A stretch of DNA of 7,408 nucleotides, taken from an uncultured Collinsella sp. GTDB taxonomy: Bacteria; Actinomycetota; Coriobacteriia; Coriobacteriales; Coriobacteriaceae. A model generated the notes under the pieces. It was not told where the DNA came from. It did no database searches and saw only the letters and a list, made by a program, of their open reading frames with translations. Where the stretch lies: the NCBI GenBank assembly GCA_902489515.1, contig CABUAL010000092.1:1-7408 (forward strand), given 5' to 3'. The translations under genes and the position numbers were made by a program. Of this stretch, positions 5,742 to 7,408 are shown in pieces (position 1 is the first letter of the stretch; each line of letters begins with the position of its first letter).

Positions 5742-7038
5742 TACCGCATCCGCAGCGCCCCGTGTACCCAAACGCGTCGCCGCCGTTATCCTTAACTCGC
5801 TCAAGGGCGGCGTGGTCCCGCGCATCGGCCTTCCCTATATCACCGTGGGTCGCGAGGTCGAGATTCGCGCCCTGCTCACCGATTTGAGTCTCATCGCCGA
5901 TGGCGGCGCGAGCTTCCGCTTCTTAGTCGGTCGCTACGGCGCCGGCAAGAGCTTCTTGCTTCAGACCATCCGAACGCATGCCATGGGCGAGGGATTCGTC
6001 GTCGCTGATGCCGACCTTTCCCCTGAGCGCCGCCTGCAGGGCGGTCAGGGACAGGGCCTTGCCACCTACCGCGAGCTCATCCGCAACATATCGACCAAGA
6101 CGCGCCCTGAGGGCGGTGCGCTCAACCTTATTCTGGATCGCTGGGTCGCCTCGTGCGCCGACGTCGACGAGTCGGTCGTCAATGCCCAACTGGCCCCGCT
6201 CGAGGAGATGGTCCACGGCTTCGACTTCACCCGCATGCTCCGCCGCTACCGCGCGGCCGTATCCGAGGGCGACGAAGAAGCTATGAGCCGCGTGACCAAA
6301 TGGATTCGTGGCGAGTACCGCACCAAGAGTGAGGCACGCGCCGAGCTGGGCTCCTCGACCATCATCAGCGATGACGACTGGTACGACTACGTTAAGCTCA
6401 TTGCGCGCTTTTTGGTCTGCAGCGGCTACAAGGGCATGCTGGTGCTCATCGACGAACTCGTGAATCTGTACAAGATTCCCAACGCGATCACGCGCCAATA
6501 CAACTACGAGAAGATCCTGACTATGTACAACGACACGCTCCAGGGCAAGGCGCAGTACCTGGGCATGATCATGGGCGGCACGCCAACCTCCATCGAAGAC
6601 CGCCGCCGCGGCGTGTTCTCCTACGAAGCTCTGCGCAGCCGACTCGCTCAGGGTCGCTTTGCGCGAGATGATCTCAAAGACATGCTCGCGCCCATCATCC
6701 GCCTGCAGCCGCTCACCTACGAGGAGCTGCTGGTGCTCATCGAAAAGCTCATGCAGATCCATGCCGGCTACTTTGGCTGGACGCCCACGCTTACCGAGAA
6801 CGACTTGGTGAACTTTCTCAAGATTGAGTTTGGCCGCGTGGGAGCCGATACGCACCTGACGCCCCGTGAGGTCATTCGTGACTTTATCGAGCTGCTCGAT
6901 ATCCTGTGTCAGAACCCCGATGCAAATGTGGCCGAGTTGCTGCAAAGCGTCGGCGGCGACGCGCTGGCGCCGGCAGCCGCAACAGGCGACGCCGGCACCG
7001 CAGGCGGCGACCGCAACTTCGCCGAATTCATCATCTAA
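5734..7038 (+). CDS. BrxD-like (DUF2791) P-loop ATP-binding protein
   Basis: A 434-residue cytoplasmic ATPase. KRVAAVILNSLKGGVVPRIG (13-32) and the ITVGRE segment match the N-terminal region of BREX-type BrxD/DUF2791 proteins, the VGRE probably capping the nucleotide site. Walker A is GRYGAGKS (66-73). A DADLSPERRLQGG stretch (92-104) follows. Walker B is MLVLIDE (235-241), followed by LVNLYKI. GGTPTSIED (281-289) and SYEALRSRL (296-304) fit sensor and arginine-finger positions. A helical C-terminal part includes LTPREVIRDFIELLDIL (375-391), then an Ala/Gly-rich tail. BrxD accompanies the helicase BrxHI in type 2 BREX/Pgl-like defence loci. AGAGGA at 5718-5723 precedes the ATG by ten bases, and the start lies inside the TerB gene's end. 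All ATPase motifs are intact. The symbol brxD is withheld because no full BREX set is visible. Confidence 0.88.
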   Translation: MSDTASAAPRVPKRVAAVILNSLKGGVVPRIGLPYITVGREVEIRALLTDLSLIADGGASFRFLVGRYGAGKSFLLQTIRTHAMGEGFVVADADLSPERRLQGGQGQGLATYRELIRNISTKTRPEGGALNLILDRWVASCADVDESVVNAQLAPLEEMVHGFDFTRMLRRYRAAVSEGDEEAMSRVTKWIRGEYRTKSEARAELGSSTIISDDDWYDYVKLIARFLVCSGYKGMLVLIDELVNLYKIPNAITRQYNYEKILTMYNDTLQGKAQYLGMIMGGTPTSIEDRRRGVFSYEALRSRLAQGRFARDDLKDMLAPIIRLQPLTYEELLVLIEKLMQIHAGYFGWTPTLTENDLVNFLKIEFGRVGADTHLTPREVIRDFIELLDILCQNPDANVAELLQSVGGDALAPAAATGDAGTAGGDRNFAEFII

Positions 7039-7078
7039 CCTGCCAAAAAGGGACAGGTTTATTTTGGCAGGTTTTATC
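7037..7078 (+). terminator. 12-bp palindrome with short T-run between ATPase and helicase genes
   Basis: AACCTGCCAAAA (7037-7048) and TTTTGGCAGGTT (7062-7073) are perfect inverted arms with a 13-base loop, starting on the ATPase stop codon. TTTTAT follows the GC part of the stem (7072-7077), so it resembles a modest intrinsic terminator or attenuator. The loop also contains GACAGG (7052-7057), which can pair imperfectly with CCTGCC, giving an alternative fold. CAGGTTT occurs twice (7054-7060 and 7068-7074). It may equally be a dispersed palindromic repeat. Confidence 0.6.
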
Positions 7079-7144
7079 TGGGCAAACGTCGAGGCAGTAA
7101 TGCAGCAAGCCACTGCCCACCGCATTGAGAGATTCGTTTTTGAA

Positions 7145-7150
7145 AGGAGG
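7145..7150 (+). promoter_or_regulatory. Ribosome binding site deciding the helicase start
   Basis: AGGAGG, within AAAGGAGG 7143-7150, lies four bases before GTG 7155 and fixes a GTG start. No convincing promoter was found in the 116-base gap upstream, so expression probably relies on read-through from the ATPase gene. Confidence 0.7.
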
Positions 7151-7154
7151 CCCC

Positions 7155-7408
7155 GTGAACGCCTTTGACCGCTACGCCCCGTTTATCCAAGACTTCATCT
7201 ACTCCCACGATTGGGAGAGTCTACGCTCCATCCAGGTTGCAGCAGCTGATGCCATCTTTAACACTCAGGACAATGTGCTCCTGACGGCATCCACGGCTTC
7301 CGGCAAAACCGAGGCAGCCTTCTTTCCCATCCTGACCGAGTTTTGGGAGAACCCGCCCGCGAGCGTTGGCGCCCTCTACATCGGCCCCCTCAAGGCACTC
7401 ATCAATGA
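7155..7408 (+). CDS. BrxHI/Lhr-like superfamily II helicase, N-terminal fragment
   Basis: The first 84 residues of a protein that continues past the right edge. LRSIQVAAADAI (23-34) fits the Q-motif region with Gln27. Motif I (Walker A) is TASTASGKTEAA (44-55) with Lys51. Motif Ia is YIGPLKALIN (75-84), typical of Lhr-like helicases with the PLKAL signature. The start is GTG 7155 with a strong SD. Lhr-like helicases are ATP-driven nucleic-acid translocases of well over 700 residues. In BREX/Pgl-like loci the member BrxHI follows BrxD, as here. The missing part should hold motif II (DExH) and motifs III-VI plus the Lhr-type C-terminal region. A general DEAD-box RNA helicase is less likely, given the PLKAL motif and the BrxD neighbour. 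Confidence 0.85.
   Translation, partial: MNAFDRYAPFIQDFIYSHDWESLRSIQVAAADAIFNTQDNVLLTASTASGKTEAAFFPILTEFWENPPASVGALYIGPLKALIN

Noticed and set aside
5923..7125. 400-residue open frame on the minus strand opposite the ATPase
   Set aside because: It is a shadow of the GC-rich ATPase gene. The plus strand carries intact Walker motifs and coupled translation signals, while the reverse frame has no recognisable domain.
2..7125. 11-base direct repeat GCCCACCGCAT near both ends (2-12 and 7115-7125), considered as element borders
   Set aside because: Repeats of this length are expected several times by chance in 7.4 kb of GC-rich DNA, and no integrase or transposase is present.

Overview
The window is GC-rich, densely packed and read entirely on the + strand. 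Genes overlap or nearly touch, start codons alternate between ATG and GTG, and Shine-Dalgarno (SD) sites are strong. These traits and the protein families suggest a gut Coriobacteriia (Collinsella/Olsenella-like actinobacterium). This placement is inference from style and family content, not a database match.

Region A (1-3057) looks like a cell-surface operon. It holds the 3' end of an unidentified gene, then a membrane-anchored protein with one TM helix and a small outer domain. A secreted beta-rich protein follows, then a very small signal-peptide protein ending in a sortase-like tail with the unusual motif LAQTD. Last is a secreted cysteine-rich protein whose C-terminal half seems to share a fold pattern with the earlier secreted protein. 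Genes overlap or are separated by gaps of 18-89 bases, so joint transcription is likely. An unrecorded surface fibre or anchoring system is possible but unproven.

Region B (3058-3892) holds a single DUF554 (YqgA/YdfK-type) integral membrane protein gene. Its start is fixed by an AGGAGG site, and a short leader lies upstream.

Region C (3893-7408, running off the end) is the most interesting part. A good extended -10 promoter drives a TerB_N/TerB_C two-domain protein. An overlapping gene encodes a BrxD/DUF2791-like P-loop ATPase. After a 116-base gap containing a 12-bp perfect palindrome comes the start of a BrxHI/Lhr-like superfamily II helicase. The ATPase and helicase are the pair known from BREX/Pgl-type phage defence loci. 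TerB-N proteins have been linked computationally to DNA-processing ATPase/helicase operons. The likely reading is a TerB-BrxD-BrxHI DNA-processing or anti-phage module, with no methyltransferase or PglZ visible inside the window.

No tRNA, rRNA, CRISPR array, transposase or integrase was seen. No gene-free stretch exceeds 300 bases.
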